Of a stretch of 64,000 nt of DNA, positions 34,154-43,879 are shown in pieces. The notes under the pieces were generated by a model. That model was not told the DNA's origin. It saw nothing but the letters and a program-made list of their open reading frames with translations, and did no database searches. The stretch's first letter is position 1, and the number at the start of each line of letters is the position of its first letter. The position numbers and the translations under genes are program-made. Source of the DNA: Pontibacillus marinus BH030004 = DSM 16465 (GTDB lineage Bacteria; Bacillota; Bacilli; Bacillales; BH030062); assembly GCF_000425225.1 (NCBI RefSeq), contig NZ_KE384331.1, positions 53,336-117,335 of the forward strand, written 5' to 3'.

Positions 34154-34216
34154 GTGTTGCTTTCCATAGGGTTCGCGTCGCTTTCCATCGGGTCGGTGCT
34201 GCTTACCATCGCCTCT
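34154..34216. repeat. Three tandem 21-bp repeats abutting the yjbO stop
   Basis: Three units of exactly 21 bp share the pattern GyGtyGCTTtCCATcGgg; the third ends at the base before the yjbO stop codon (34217). It has the same period as the arrays at 8391 and 28026, but is short and diverged. Confidence 0.7.
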
Positions 34217-35098
34217 CTACAAACCACCGCTCAACCCTTTCATATCCTCAGGACTACCAGCTTCAATCTCCACTATTTCCTTACTGGTAGGGTGAACAAA
34301 CGAAATCGAACAACAATGCAAGGCTTGCCTTTCGATCTCACCCAACATCCCACCATACAAAGAGTCTCCGAGCAATGGATGGCCTATATAAGAAAAATGC
34401 ACACGAACCTGATGAGTGCGTCCGGTCTCAAGTCTCACTTGAATCAACGACCGCCCCGCCATGCATTGGAGCACCTGATAATGAGTTACAGCCGTCTTCC
34501 CCTCTTCTAAATCAACCATTCGCTCAATAATAGATCCTGGCTTTCGTCCAATCGGATAACGTATCGTGCCTTCCCTTTCATTTAACCGCCCTTCAACTAC
34601 TGCTATATAAGTTCTGTGAATTCCATTATTCTCTTGGCTTCGACCTAGAATCGAGTGGATATATCGATTTTTAGCTACTAACACAATCCCCGACGTATCT
34701 CGATCAAGCCTAGTAATAATATGAGCAGTGGATTGAATCCCTATCTCATCATAATAGGCCATTAACCGATTAGCTAATGTGTCCTCTAAGTTATGAATAG
34801 AAGGAATTGTGGCAAGATGAGCTGGTTTGTTTAACACAATGACCTCTTCATCCTCATACAAAATCTCAATTGGCTTATGGACGGGTTGTAAGTGCCTTCC
34901 CCTTTGTTCTGGGGGAAACCGAACCTCTAATTGATCACCTTCAGCAACATAAGAACGTACCGTAACAAGATGCTCGTTCAACAAAATTTGGCCTTCCATT
35001 TTGACCGTTTTCACTAGTGAACGTGAAAAAGCTCGTACAGACATTAAGTAGTCTCGTACGAGCATGCCATCCTGTTCTTCTTGAATGATCCACTTCAA
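34217..35098 (-). CDS. yjbO: RluD-family pseudouridine synthase YjbO
   Basis: The TTG start is 8 bp after AAAGGGG. The 293-residue protein has an N-terminal S4-like part and the RluA/RluD catalytic motif IITRLDRDTSGIVL with the active Asp. The ETGRTHQVRVHF and GHPLLGDSLYGG motifs follow. It modifies uridines in rRNA (or tRNA); the exact sites of YjbO are not known to me. It is 18 bp after nadK and probably in one operon with yjbM and nadK. Confidence 0.93.
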   Translation of the reverse strand: MKWIIQEEQDGMLVRDYLMSVRAFSRSLVKTVKMEGQILLNEHLVTVRSYVAEGDQLEVRFPPEQRGRHLQPVHKPIEILYEDEEVIVLNKPAHLATIPSIHNLEDTLANRLMAYYDEIGIQSTAHIITRLDRDTSGIVLVAKNRYIHSILGRSQENNGIHRTYIAVVEGRLNEREGTIRYPIGRKPGSIIERMVDLEEGKTAVTHYQVLQCMAGRSLIQVRLETGRTHQVRVHFSYIGHPLLGDSLYGGMLGEIERQALHCCSISFVHPTSKEIVEIEAGSPEDMKGLSGGL

Positions 35099-35116
35099 CG
35101 TGATGGCCCCTTTCCT

Positions 35117-35917
35117 TTACTGTTCATCTGTAATAAACGAGTCATGTACTCGTTTCCAGAATGGGAATGGTCTGAACCTTGCAAAACGGACTTTTTCTCG
35201 CGCTACACGGCATTGAATGGATTTCACGTCAGAATATTGTCGTGTAATATGATCCAGTGTGATCATGAAGCTTCGATCATGCAGTGGCTTTAATAAACAT
35301 GTATGATGTTTAGGCAAAATCAGCGGAGATCCTACTGTACGGAACACACGGTTATTGATGGATGCCATTTCGGTGATTTGTATCGCTTCTAAAGACGGGT
35401 GAATAATCGCGCCACCAAGCGCTTTGTTATACGCAGTACTTCCAGAAGGGGTTGAAATACATAATCCATCTCCACGGAATGTTTCAAAGTGTTCGCCTTT
35501 GATCTCGACATCAAGCACAACGGAACCTTCAGCCGTTTTTACGGAACACTCGTTAAGCGCTAAAAAGCGATCTTCCTCCCCATCCCCTTTTGGACGAATC
35601 GTGATTTCAAGTAATGGATACTCCACCACTTGGAAGGGTGTGCGAGCAACTTCGATAATAAGCTTTTCCAGTTCTTTTGGCATCCAGTCCGCATAAAACC
35701 CTAAATGCCCTGTATGTACGCCAATGAATGCAGTTTTATCTAGGCGGTGGATATACGTATGAAACGCCTCTAATAGCGTCCCATCTCCTCCGATTGAAAT
35801 AACCAAATCGGGTTCTTCATCATCCAAAACTAAGTTAAATTCAGTTAAGTAATTTTTCATTTTAGCTAAAATTTCATCTGAAACTGAATCGCCTTTTGAT
35901 GTGAGTGCATATTTCAC
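35117..35917 (-). CDS. nadK: NAD kinase
   Basis: The GTG at 35917 is chosen because it is 8 bp after GAGGGGG and gives [10 protein letters not shown], like the B. subtilis N-terminus. Frames reaching 35956 overlap yjbM. The protein (267 residues) has the diacylglycerol-kinase-type [11 protein letters not shown] motif, LNECSV, and the Gly-rich [15 protein letters not shown]. It makes NADP+ from NAD+ and ATP. It lies between yjbM and yjbO as in B. subtilis (yjbN/nadF). Confidence 0.95.
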   Translation of the reverse strand: MKYALTSKGDSVSDEILAKMKNYLTEFNLVLDDEEPDLVISIGGDGTLLEAFHTYIHRLDKTAFIGVHTGHLGFYADWMPKELEKLIIEVARTPFQVVEYPLLEITIRPKGDGEEDRFLALNECSVKTAEGSVVLDVEIKGEHFETFRGDGLCISTPSGSTAYNKALGGAIIHPSLEAIQITEMASINNRVFRTVGSPLILPKHHTCLLKPLHDRSFMITLDHITRQYSDVKSIQCRVAREKVRFARFRPFPFWKRVHDSFITDEQ

Positions 35918-35952
35918 TCTCATTACCCCCTCTTCGTTTCTATATATTGCTT

Positions 35953-36588
35953 TCAAGAATCGTCGTCTGTTTCATCATCGTGCTTATGTCTGAATATTGC
36001 TTGGGCTTCTTGAATTTCATTTCGAATTTTAGACATTTCCTCATCAAGCTGAAAAGCTGCCTCAGATGCTCTCTTTAAACGAGATTGTACATCTATAGGA
36101 ATTTGTCCACTGTACTTATAGTTTAAAGAGTGCTCATTTGTAGCCCAAAAATTCATCGCCAATGTACGAATTTGAATCTCAGCTAACAACATTTTCTCGC
36201 CATGAATGGTTTCCACAGGATACTCAATAATGACATGAAACGAGCGGTAACCACTATCTTTCTTTTTTGTAATGTAATCTTTTTCTTCAATAATCTCAAA
36301 ATCTTTCCGTCTTCTCAGCATATCGACAACAGTGTATATATCATCAACAAATTGGCATACAACGCGCAGGCCTGCTATATCCTGAATTTCATATTCGAGA
36401 TGGTTATGAGGTGTTTGTTTCTTTTTTGCCTTGGATAAAATACTTTTAATAGGTTTTACCCGACCTGTTACGAATTCAATCGGCGAATGCATGGAACCAT
36501 ATTCATACTGGGCACGCATCCCTCTTAGTTTTACTTTAAGTTCATCTACCGCCTGATTGTAAGGCGCTAGGAACATATCCCAATTCAC
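35953..36588 (-). CDS. yjbM: Small alarmone synthetase YjbM (SAS1/RelQ)
   Basis: A GTG start with a weak GGTG site begins this 211-residue synthetase-only enzyme. It has the RelA/SpoT synthetase motifs [48 protein letters not shown] and [24 protein letters not shown]. It makes ppGpp, pppGpp or pGpp from ATP and GTP/GDP without a hydrolase domain. SAS1 forms tetramers that bind pppGpp. It leads the yjbM-nadK-yjbO set. Confidence 0.95.
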   Translation of the reverse strand: MNWDMFLAPYNQAVDELKVKLRGMRAQYEYGSMHSPIEFVTGRVKPIKSILSKAKKKQTPHNHLEYEIQDIAGLRVVCQFVDDIYTVVDMLRRRKDFEIIEEKDYITKKKDSGYRSFHVIIEYPVETIHGEKMLLAEIQIRTLAMNFWATNEHSLNYKYSGQIPIDVQSRLKRASEAAFQLDEEMSKIRNEIQEAQAIFRHKHDDETDDDS

Positions 36589-36679
36589 TATTCCGGCACC
36601 ACCTTTTGTCGATCCAAACGTGTATCAGTCACGCATTATTTTCATGAAATTTTCGTTGGTCTGTTCTATGACCACATCC

Positions 36680-36790
36680 AACTTCAGCGCCTACAATTAT
36701 TACGATATAAGAACAGATAGCTTGTATCTTCTTTTGCTTATCTTGCTGCGCAGAGTCCAGTCCATACATCGCTATTGGAACGCTTAAGCT
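36680..36790. repeat. Degenerate family-B repeat, copy 2
   Basis: Keeps ACTTCAGCGCCTA at the left, CAGAGTCCAGTCC and CGCTATTGGAACGCTTAAGC at the right, but the stem has decayed. It fills much of the yjbM-yjbK gap (36589-36899), which holds no gene. Confidence 0.6.
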
Positions 36791-36899
36791 GTACCATCAA
36801 TTGTATCACAAATAGAAAAAATGGATAATGATTGCATTATCCTTTAACATCATCAATAATAGGTACGGCTAAATCGATCGTTTTATTGGAGGAATCAGC

Positions 36900-37481
36900 A
36901 TGTCACAAGAGATTGAAATCGAATTTAAAAATCTTTTAACTCAAACAGAGTATGAGCTGTTAACAGAGGAACTTCCTTTTGATACAGATCACCGCTTCAC
37001 CCAAACCAATTACTACTTCGAAACAGAAGAATTTGATTTAAAAGAGCGTGGATGTGCTCTTCGCATCCGTAAGAAAAAAGACTCCTGGACAGCGACTTTA
37101 AAAGAACCTCATGTTGATGGCTTGCTTGAAACCCATGATACCCTTACCGAGGAAGAAGTTCGTGCTTGGATGAACGACGTGCCATCTCCTGCTCCAAACA
37201 TTGAGTTAAGGTTACAGAACATGGGACTTTCATTTTCTGAAGTCCAATTTAAAGGGGCTCTTATCACAGAACGTATGGAAGTGCCTTATAAGGATACACT
37301 ACTTGTCCTCGACCGTAGCCATTATAACCAACAAACAGATTATGAGCTGGAGTTAGAAGCTAAGGAAAAAGAACATGGTGAGCGCGTTTTCAATGAGATT
37401 TTAAATCAATACTCCATCCCCAAAAGGGAAACACCAAATAAGATTCAACGTTTCTTCTCAACTGTCTCAAAATCATATTAA
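36900..37481 (+). CDS. yjbK: CYTH-domain phosphohydrolase YjbK
   Basis: A 193-residue CYTH protein with the defining ExExK signature (E6, E8, K10). Charged strands line a tunnel (GCALRIRKKKDSWTATLKEP, ELRLQNMG, ALITERMEV, LVLDRSHYNQQTDYELELEA). The family hydrolyses triphosphates such as thiamine triphosphate or inorganic triphosphate. The ATG follows TTGGAGG. It is divergent from yjbM. YjbJ and YjbL, present in B. subtilis, are absent here. Confidence 0.93.
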   Translation: MSQEIEIEFKNLLTQTEYELLTEELPFDTDHRFTQTNYYFETEEFDLKERGCALRIRKKKDSWTATLKEPHVDGLLETHDTLTEEEVRAWMNDVPSPAPNIELRLQNMGLSFSEVQFKGALITERMEVPYKDTLLVLDRSHYNQQTDYELELEAKEKEHGERVFNEILNQYSIPKRETPNKIQRFFSTVSKSY

Positions 37482-37633
37482 TTGAGTTTTTGAGCTAAGC
37501 GTTGCTACAATATAACAAAAGTCAATGCTGCCAAATCAGCTAACTACAAAAAGACACATGGACACCCTTTTTTTGATAAAAGGACAAGTATCGTGAATGT
37601 TTATGATAAATATAACGCGAAAGAGGACTGTAT

Positions 37634-38032
37634 ATGAACGACTATCCAGGCACTTTATACGAAGCTATTGGAGGATCTGCAACGATTCATCATTTAGTGG
37701 AAGCCTTTTATGCACGGGTTGCTGAACACCCTGATTTATATCCAATTTTCCCTGATGACCTGACGGAAACGGCACGGAAGCAGAAACAATTTTTAAGCCA
37801 GTTTCTTGGTGGTCCCGCATATTACACCGAGGAGCACGGGCACCCTATGTTAAGAGCCCGACATTTACCGTTTGAAATCACTCCTTCCCGTAAAGACGCC
37901 TGGTTAGCATGTATGAGTGATGCATTAGAGGAAGCAGAAGTTGAAGAACCCTTTAGAAGTGCCATTTTTGAAAGGCTAACCCACACAGCTCAACACATGA
38001 TGAACACACCAGAAGACAGGAAAGGAGAATGA
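37634..38032 (+). CDS. yjbI: Truncated hemoglobin YjbI
   Basis: At 132 residues it is a group-II truncated globin. It has the [21 protein letters not shown] start, FPDDL, the [25 protein letters not shown] segment with the proximal His, and the WLACMSDAL helix. It binds heme and O2/NO in the cytosol; with SpxH it is linked to oxidative stress. Its stop lies just before the spxH start, as one transcript. Confidence 0.95.
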   Translation: MNDYPGTLYEAIGGSATIHHLVEAFYARVAEHPDLYPIFPDDLTETARKQKQFLSQFLGGPAYYTEEHGHPMLRARHLPFEITPSRKDAWLACMSDALEEAEVEEPFRSAIFERLTHTAQHMMNTPEDRKGE

Positions 38033-38034
38033 CC

Positions 38035-38925
38035 GTGAGTTGGAAAATGACTGGGGACCAAAACAACACGAATGAAACAACAAATGCCCAGTATGGTTTT
38101 TTCGACCTTTTAAATAAGCCGGTAGAGATCTATGTCTTTATCGATCCACTTTGTCCTGAATGTTGGTCTTTAGAGCCTTTTCTAAAAAAGCTCACGTTGG
38201 AATACGGACGGTATTTCACCATTAGACCGATCGTAAGCGGGAAGCTCACCTCCTTGAATGCTGAAACGTTTGAGAAACCTGAAGATTTAGCGAAAGGATG
38301 GGAAAAAATAGCTTCTCGAACTGGGATGAGTTGTGATGGTGACCTCTGGTTTGAAGATCCAATTTCCTCTCCTTGGCTTGCAGCTTTAGCCATTAAAGCA
38401 GCTGAATTACAAGGTCGAAAAGCTGGGATGCGCTTTTTACGTAAGGTACAGGAATACCTATTCTTGAGTAAACAAAACGTTTCAAAGGAAGAAGTATTAC
38501 TCCAGTGTGCTGAAGATGCGAAGTTGGACATCGACGAATTCAAGCGTGACTTGAAATCCGATTCAGCCAAAAGAGCACTTCAATGTGACCTTAAACTCAC
38601 ACGTGAAATGGATGTTGACCAAATCCCCGCCATTGTCTTGTTCAATCAACAGGAAGAGGATGAGGGATTGAAGGTTACAGGATTATATCCGTACGATATT
38701 TACGTAAGTGTTTTACAAGAAATGCTTCAAAAGTATCCTAAGCCAGCTTCTAAACCGACATTAGAAGAATTTTTAAAACATTACGGATTCGTTGGCTCAA
38801 AGGAAATTTCAGTCGTCTTCGATTGGTCTGAACAAAAAACGAAGTGCGAGATGAAGAAGCTTCGTCTCAAACAAAAAGTTAAAGAATACCCCGTAAAATA
38901 CGGTACATTCTGGCGTTATGTATAG
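38035..38925 (+). CDS. spxH: ClpXP adaptor SpxH (YjbH)
   Basis: The GTG at 38035 is 7 bp after AAGGAG; the ATG at 38029 overlaps the globin stop and is too near. The protein (296 residues) is a DsbA-like thioredoxin fold with C40-P-E-C43 ([12 protein letters not shown]). The full YjbH signature follows: [45 protein letters not shown] and VSKEEVL. It binds Spx and hands it to ClpXP, so Spx rises when SpxH aggregates or is oxidised. The globin-spxH pair is conserved. Confidence 0.95.
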   Translation: MSWKMTGDQNNTNETTNAQYGFFDLLNKPVEIYVFIDPLCPECWSLEPFLKKLTLEYGRYFTIRPIVSGKLTSLNAETFEKPEDLAKGWEKIASRTGMSCDGDLWFEDPISSPWLAALAIKAAELQGRKAGMRFLRKVQEYLFLSKQNVSKEEVLLQCAEDAKLDIDEFKRDLKSDSAKRALQCDLKLTREMDVDQIPAIVLFNQQEEDEGLKVTGLYPYDIYVSVLQEMLQKYPKPASKPTLEEFLKHYGFVGSKEISVVFDWSEQKTKCEMKKLRLKQKVKEYPVKYGTFWRYV

Positions 38926-38932
38926 GTGTTCT

Positions 38933-38972
38933 CTCGCTTGTTGAAATTCAACAAGTGAGTGGACATCTATTT
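38933..38972 (+). terminator. Terminator of yjbI-spxH
   Basis: CTCGCTTGTTGAA pairs with TTCAACAAGTGAG (one G-T wobble); the T-run begins about 8 bp later, so it may be weak. Confidence 0.5.
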
Positions 38973-39027
38973 TTTATGGTTCATGCATATAATGATGGAA
39001 AAAGCGTGTATGGAAGGGGCGATGTTC

Positions 39028-39201
39028 ATGAAGTGGATCCCTATTTTTTGGCTCGTTATGACTGTGTTAGCGTTTCTTTTTAACTTGCTAGGGATGATGA
39101 GGCTTGTTCCATTTATACTTAGTATGCCAATTTTATTCGTTACGATTTACTTCACGATCTTTAGTTTCACGCATCGTAAATCATTTCGAGGATTACGTTA
39201 A
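39028..39201 (+). CDS. Small two-helix membrane protein (57 residues)
   Basis: The ATG at 39028 is 8 bp after AAGGGG (39022 is also possible). The peptide is almost all membrane: two helices at about 3-20 and 25-48 joined by GMMRLVP, then a basic tail RKSFRGLR. I do not recognise a family. It lies between spxH and the convergent pepF and shares their terminator. Confidence 0.65.
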   Translation: MKWIPIFWLVMTVLAFLFNLLGMMRLVPFILSMPILFVTIYFTIFSFTHRKSFRGLR

Positions 39202-39212
39202 TACTCAATCTT

Positions 39213-39247
39213 AAAAAGCTGCTCCCTCAATGATGGGAGCAGCTTTT
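39213..39247. terminator. Bidirectional terminator before pepF
   Basis: AAAAAGCTGCTCCC/GGGAGCAGCTTTT with an 8-nt loop and T-runs on both strands. Confidence 0.85.
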
Positions 39248-39255
39248 GTTCTATT

Positions 39256-41058
39256 TTATTCTTTTACTAATTTCTCAAATTCAGCTAGCTTTTCTTCGAA
39301 TACATCAAGAGCCGCTTCGATCGGATCTTTTGATGTCATGTCTACTCCAGCATGTTTCAACACTTCAATTGGGTAATCGCTACATCCTGCTTTCAAGAAG
39401 CCTTTGTAGCGTTCTACTGCTGGGTCGCCTTCTTTAAGGATTTGGTCCGCTAATGCAGTTGCTGCAGAGTATCCTGTCGCATACTGATAAACATAGTAGT
39501 TATAGTAGAAGTGAGGAATACGAGCCCACTCAAGGCCAATTTCGTCATCTACTACGATATTTTTACCGAAGTATTTTTCATTTAAATCATGATAGAGTTC
39601 AGTCAGTTTATCAGCAGTAAGGGCTTCACCATTTTGCTCCCGCTTATGAATATCGTGCTCAAACTCAGCGAACATGGTTTGACGATATACTGTGCCACGG
39701 AAGCCTTCTAAGAAGTTGTTAAGAAGATAAAGTTTACGCTTCTTATCTTTTGTTTCTTTTAACAGATAGTCATTTAACAATGCTTCATTACACGTTGATG
39801 CTACCTCTGCTACGAAAATCGAGTAGTTTCCATAACGGTACGGCTGATTATTCGTTGTATAGTAGCTGTGTAAGGAGTGACCTAACTCGTGAGCTAATGT
39901 AAATAAGTTGTTCAGGTTATTTTGCCAGTTCATCAGGATGTAAGGGTTTGTACCGTAAGAGCCTGATGAATACGCTCCACTACGTTTCCCTTTATTCTCA
40001 TCAACGTCGATCCAACGATTTTTATACCCTTCTTTAAGGATGTTTGTGTATTCTTCCCCTAATGGCGCCAGACCTTTTAACACAAGCTCCTGTGCTTCCT
40101 CATAAGGAATGTCCATATCCACATCCTGCACAAGGTCTGCATATAGGTCATACATGTGAAGCTCATCAAGCCCAAGCACTTCTTTACGTAAATCTACGTA
40201 GCGATGAAGAGCTGGTAAGCGGTCATTAACTGCTTCAACTAAGTTATCATATACCTTCTCAGGAATATTGTTTTTATCTAACGCAGAATGGCGCGCAGAA
40301 TCATAGTTACGAATATTTGCAGAGAAGTTATGCTTTTTCACTGCTCCACTTAATGTTGAGGAGAACGTATTCTTGAACTTCCCAAACGTGTCATACATCG
40401 CTTCAAAAGCTGCTTTACGTACGGAACGATCTTTTGACTGTAAGAAGCGAATGTAGCGACCATGTGTAAGGTCTACTTCATTCCCCTCTTCATCTTTAAT
40501 GGTTGGGAATGTTAAGTCAGCGTTATTCAACATACCGAATGTTTGAGCTGGATTCCCCATTACTTCACCAGCTTGTGCTAGTAACGCTTCCTCTTTTTCA
40601 CTTAACGTGTGAGGACGTCCTCGTGTAATTTCATTTAAGGCGTGCTCGTACAACTTCAGCTCTTCTTTTTCTTGTAAAAACTTTTCAACTGTCCCCTCTT
40701 CCATTGCAAGAATTTCAGGATCAATGTAACTCATTGCACTCCCTACTTGGGTCAGAAGGTTCTCAGCACGAGTGTTCATTTCTTGGTAATGGGAATTGGT
40801 TGTGTCTTGGTCGTAGCGCATATGTGCGTATGTAAACAATTTGCCGAAACGAGACGCTACTTCATCTTGTAGTTTCAATAGGTTATATAGTGTATCTGCT
40901 GATTCATGTAATTTACCCTGATACTCTGTAATTTGCGGAACTAGTTCTTTTACTGCGTCATATTCTTTATTCCAAGCCTCATCAGACTCAAAGATATCTT
41001 CTAATCTCCATGTACGTTCCTCTGGTATCTCTTCGCGTTTTGGTAATTCTTTAGCCAA
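39256..41058 (-). CDS. pepF: Oligoendopeptidase F
   Basis: A TTG start after AAGGAGGAG gives 600 residues, the usual M3B length. An N-terminal helical domain is followed by the peptidase domain, with the zinc motif HELGH near residue 388 and the downstream EVASTCNEALL glutamate. LPHFYYN-type substrate residues (IPHFYYNYYVYQYATG) are also present. It cuts oligopeptides in the cytosol. It follows coiA as in B. subtilis. Confidence 0.95.
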   Translation of the reverse strand: MAKELPKREEIPEERTWRLEDIFESDEAWNKEYDAVKELVPQITEYQGKLHESADTLYNLLKLQDEVASRFGKLFTYAHMRYDQDTTNSHYQEMNTRAENLLTQVGSAMSYIDPEILAMEEGTVEKFLQEKEELKLYEHALNEITRGRPHTLSEKEEALLAQAGEVMGNPAQTFGMLNNADLTFPTIKDEEGNEVDLTHGRYIRFLQSKDRSVRKAAFEAMYDTFGKFKNTFSSTLSGAVKKHNFSANIRNYDSARHSALDKNNIPEKVYDNLVEAVNDRLPALHRYVDLRKEVLGLDELHMYDLYADLVQDVDMDIPYEEAQELVLKGLAPLGEEYTNILKEGYKNRWIDVDENKGKRSGAYSSGSYGTNPYILMNWQNNLNNLFTLAHELGHSLHSYYTTNNQPYRYGNYSIFVAEVASTCNEALLNDYLLKETKDKKRKLYLLNNFLEGFRGTVYRQTMFAEFEHDIHKREQNGEALTADKLTELYHDLNEKYFGKNIVVDDEIGLEWARIPHFYYNYYVYQYATGYSAATALADQILKEGDPAVERYKGFLKAGCSDYPIEVLKHAGVDMTSKDPIEAALDVFEEKLAEFEKLVKE

Positions 41059-41139
41059 GTCGTACTCCTCCTTTTATCATATCTTCTTCCATACATTTCT
41101 CTTTCGAAAGCCGAAATACCTTCTTTTCAAGAAAAAATG

Positions 41140-41244
41140 TTATAAAATTAATCGTTATCTATTATATACGATTCTAGGTTGAACATGCTAAGTTTGTGAT
41201 GCGTAACAACGCTTTGAAGCTAAAACATTCAAAGCGTTGTTTTT
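41140..41244 (+). ncRNA. Possible small RNA between coiA and pepF
   Basis: On the plus strand TTATAA (41140-41145) and TATATA (41163-41168) are 17 bp apart. About 40 bp later a perfect 14-bp hairpin (41205-41218 with 41228-41241) ends in TTTTT. Both flanking genes are on the minus strand, where this hairpin has no T-run. A transcript of about 70 nt is predicted. No coding frame is seen in it. Confidence 0.4.
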
Positions 41245-41251
41245 GCATCGA

Positions 41252-42415
41252 TTATTCAAATGTCTCCGACAACTTTTCCATCACTTCTCGATCTTGTCTT
41301 AAAGCTTCTGGAACATTTGTAGGAAATGGGATTTCATTCAGTTTCTTATACCTTCCTTCTTGTTGAAACTCCAACACACCCAATGTACACAACAAATCTG
41401 CATATTCCTTCAATGGTTCAAATGTATAGTGAATAAGTGGAAATGATTTTTGCTGGGAAGAAAGTTGCTTGGAAGTTATAGAAATGGAGTCTCCTACTTG
41501 CACAGGGTGTAGTTGGTCAACTAACCATCTTGTCTGCCATACAAAAGGCATAGGAGATAAAGAAAACTGAGATTGTACAGGAAGGTGTGCATAAGCGGGT
41601 AACGTACTTGGATGAAGACGATTGATGTACATCCATTGGCGAAACTGAATGTCATTTGGATTCTTTGAATGTCCTACAGGGCTTTTACGGAGTTTTTGCT
41701 TTTCACGTAACCAGTAGGTACATAAAAAAGATGGAGTCATGTTTCTTTTAGGTGTGATGAGTGAAGAAAGATTGGATTGAGAAGCTTGGAGAAAGCTTAG
41801 GGAACCTAGCATTTGGGTTGTACTGATTAAATAGGGGTTCTGAAAAACTGCAAATTGTCGAGCGTTGGAACAGTAGAAAAATAAAGATGGGGGATACTGA
41901 TCATGAAATTGATGAAAGAAAAGTTGTTCAAAAGGAGAAAGCCATAAAGTTTGTGGTTTCTTACGGTTTAATAAATTTCCGCCTAAGATCCATAAAGGGA
42001 TGATCTCTTCATTTCGATATCCAGCTGTTCTTTTTTCGATTATTTCCGAGGAAATACGACAGCATTGATATTCGATTGCGATCCATTTCCCTTTTGCTTT
42101 AACTAGGATATCTGGACGTTGCTGAATCGATGGAATATAGCTTTCTAGTTCGACCTCATATCCTTGATGTTTTAACCAGGAAAATAACTGCAGCTTACCG
42201 AGTTCATGATACGGTCCTTCTCCTCCCTTTGCGACGCTACAATCTGAACCAGGTCGATGTGCATAATGCGGAAGCATTCGAGGACCTGCTTTAATCATAA
42301 CTTTCTCTCGGCAGCTTGGACAAAAATACGAATTGTCTCTCATTAACTCTATATGTTTTTTGGACTGACTATACAATAGTATGGACTGTCCATGTTTATC
42401 TAATGCTCTAAGCAA
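41252..42415 (-). CDS. coiA: Competence protein CoiA
   Basis: A TTG start after AAGGAGGTG gives 387 residues. The N-terminus has the CoiA zinc-like motif YFCPSCREKVMIKAG with LPHYAHRPGSDC. A nuclease-like core follows (GPYHELGKLQLFSWL, YIPSIQQRPDILVKAKGKWIAIEYQC), with the D...EYQ pattern of PD-(D/E)xK folds. CoiA promotes recombination of incoming DNA in competent cells. In B. subtilis mecA and spx lie upstream; here a long repeat lies there instead. Confidence 0.93.
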   Translation of the reverse strand: MLRALDKHGQSILLYSQSKKHIELMRDNSYFCPSCREKVMIKAGPRMLPHYAHRPGSDCSVAKGGEGPYHELGKLQLFSWLKHQGYEVELESYIPSIQQRPDILVKAKGKWIAIEYQCCRISSEIIEKRTAGYRNEEIIPLWILGGNLLNRKKPQTLWLSPFEQLFFHQFHDQYPPSLFFYCSNARQFAVFQNPYLISTTQMLGSLSFLQASQSNLSSLITPKRNMTPSFLCTYWLREKQKLRKSPVGHSKNPNDIQFRQWMYINRLHPSTLPAYAHLPVQSQFSLSPMPFVWQTRWLVDQLHPVQVGDSISITSKQLSSQQKSFPLIHYTFEPLKEYADLLCTLGVLEFQQEGRYKKLNEIPFPTNVPEALRQDREVMEKLSETFE

Positions 42416-42512
42416 TAGATCACCTCCTTCCTTTTAATTCTCCTAACAGTCATAAATTCCTTCTTAAAAACATGGATATGTTCAGTTAAAGTTTTCGGTT
42501 TTGGGATTGGAA

Positions 42513-43197
42513 GTTATTCAGCAATATGGCAGGATTGTTGAAGACTTGATTCCGAGATATTGGTTGGGAGAAGTCCGTTACTGTTGAGGAATTTGTTGCG
42601 GTCAGTGAAACGGCAAGCCTGTTGTTGCCCCACACGACGTGGGGTAGTTCTACGTTGCCACAAGATGTGGCGGTTTTAGTAGAACCTCCATTGTATAGCC
42701 GAGTCTCCTCGTGCCTGCGGGGTCTCGTCTTCCCTTTGTTACCACGACAGTTTGCCGTTTCCTTCCCTCCACGCGTTTATGGAGATTAACGGACCATAAT
42801 TTGGACTTTCTCAACTCATATTGATTGGATATCATATTTAGAGAAGTTGCTCAGAACCTTGTCATGATAGTGTTACACTACCTGGAATCCGACCACCTCA
42901 TCTCAGAATTACGGTGGTTCCGTTAGTCACCATTCGGCAAAGGTGGGCTGGGAAACGGGCTGACTCCTCCGGAAAAACGGGCGAGCCAATTCAGACATTC
43001 GGCAAAGGTGGGCTGGGAAACGGGCTGACTCCTCCGGAAAAACGGGCGAGCGAGACCCCGAAAGGAGCTTTAGCGAATGAGGAGGCTCGATCGTTCGTCC
43101 GGGGAAAGCAGCCCGTTTCCCAGCCCACCGCACTCCACTAAAGCAACGGAACCATACGCACTTTATCTCGATTCCAAGTCTTCAACAATAGGGGGCT
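42513..43197. repeat. Composite family-A repeat at a synteny break
   Basis: A 685-bp gene-free element. Its left end GTTATTCAGCAATATGGCAG and its right end AGCCCCCTATTGTTGAAG (read inward) match the two ends of the copy at 15231, in inverse order. Near-identical TTGTTGAAGACTTG tracts face each other at both ends. The left half has hairpins CCCCAC/GTGGGG (42628-42644) and GCCAC/GTGGC nested in GTTCTAC/GTAGAAC (42647-42685). The right half has a perfect 55-bp direct repeat of period 65 (42931-42985, 42996-43050). No transposase frame exists. Confidence 0.8.
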
Positions 43198-43284
43198 AAT
43201 GTTAAATAATCCATCCAAAAAACGACCAGAGAATATCTGGTCGTTTCCATTGTGCTATTAATATAGATTTCTGATCCTATACAA

Positions 43285-43794
43285 TCAGCCATTTTTATAA
43301 TAAAACTCATATTGTCCTTTTAATAAACGAACAACATGCTCAAACATCTCTTTGCGATTCACTAATTCATTTGTGAATATTCCAATCGCACCTTCTTTTT
43401 GACGAATTTCACTCCGTTGAGCATACTCATCCATTATATCACCAAGCTCTTTCCCTTTACTAAGGTCCTTGGCAACTTCATCTGGTAAAGGGATACGTGC
43501 ACCACTAGCTGTAAACACATTTTCTTGTTTGTCTACTAATGCACCCCAGTTACAGAGATATAAATCATTTTCAAGCTCCATTACGCCACCTTCAAGGCCG
43601 ATCCCCATACTACCTTTTTCAGAACTTGCACATTCACGAGCTCGGTTAATAGCCCCCTCCAATGTCTCTTCATCTGAAAATGGCTGCGAGGATACTTTAG
43701 AAGCAACCTCCATACCCATAACTTCGAAATCTGAGAAGTTGCTCCGGACGGCATCGATTTTCGCATAATTGTTTGAGCCGACTATAATCTTCAT
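43285..43794 (-). CDS. DUF84 protein (inosine/xanthosine triphosphatase family)
   Basis: A 169-residue protein with the YjjX-type signature: GSNNYAKIDAVR at the start, VSSQPFSDEETLEGAINRARE in the middle and GIGLEGGVME near 67-76. Related enzymes clean the nucleotide pool of ITP and XTP. The ATG follows AAAGGATG. It precedes no obvious partner; the aminopeptidase gene lies 85 bp upstream on the same strand. Confidence 0.9.
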   Translation of the reverse strand: MKIIVGSNNYAKIDAVRSNFSDFEVMGMEVASKVSSQPFSDEETLEGAINRARECASSEKGSMGIGLEGGVMELENDLYLCNWGALVDKQENVFTASGARIPLPDEVAKDLSKGKELGDIMDEYAQRSEIRQKEGAIGIFTNELVNRKEMFEHVVRLLKGQYEFYYKNG

Positions 43795-43879
43795 GGTTTC
43801 ATCCTTTCTCGTACTAACCCCTTTGATCTAGTAGGAACGAGATTGTCTTCATCCTAAGGAGCAACCTCTTGATGTTTCA

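Noticed and set aside
42650..43141. ORFs inside the composite repeat as a transposase
   Set aside because: All are under 80 codons, repeat-derived and show no transposase motif.
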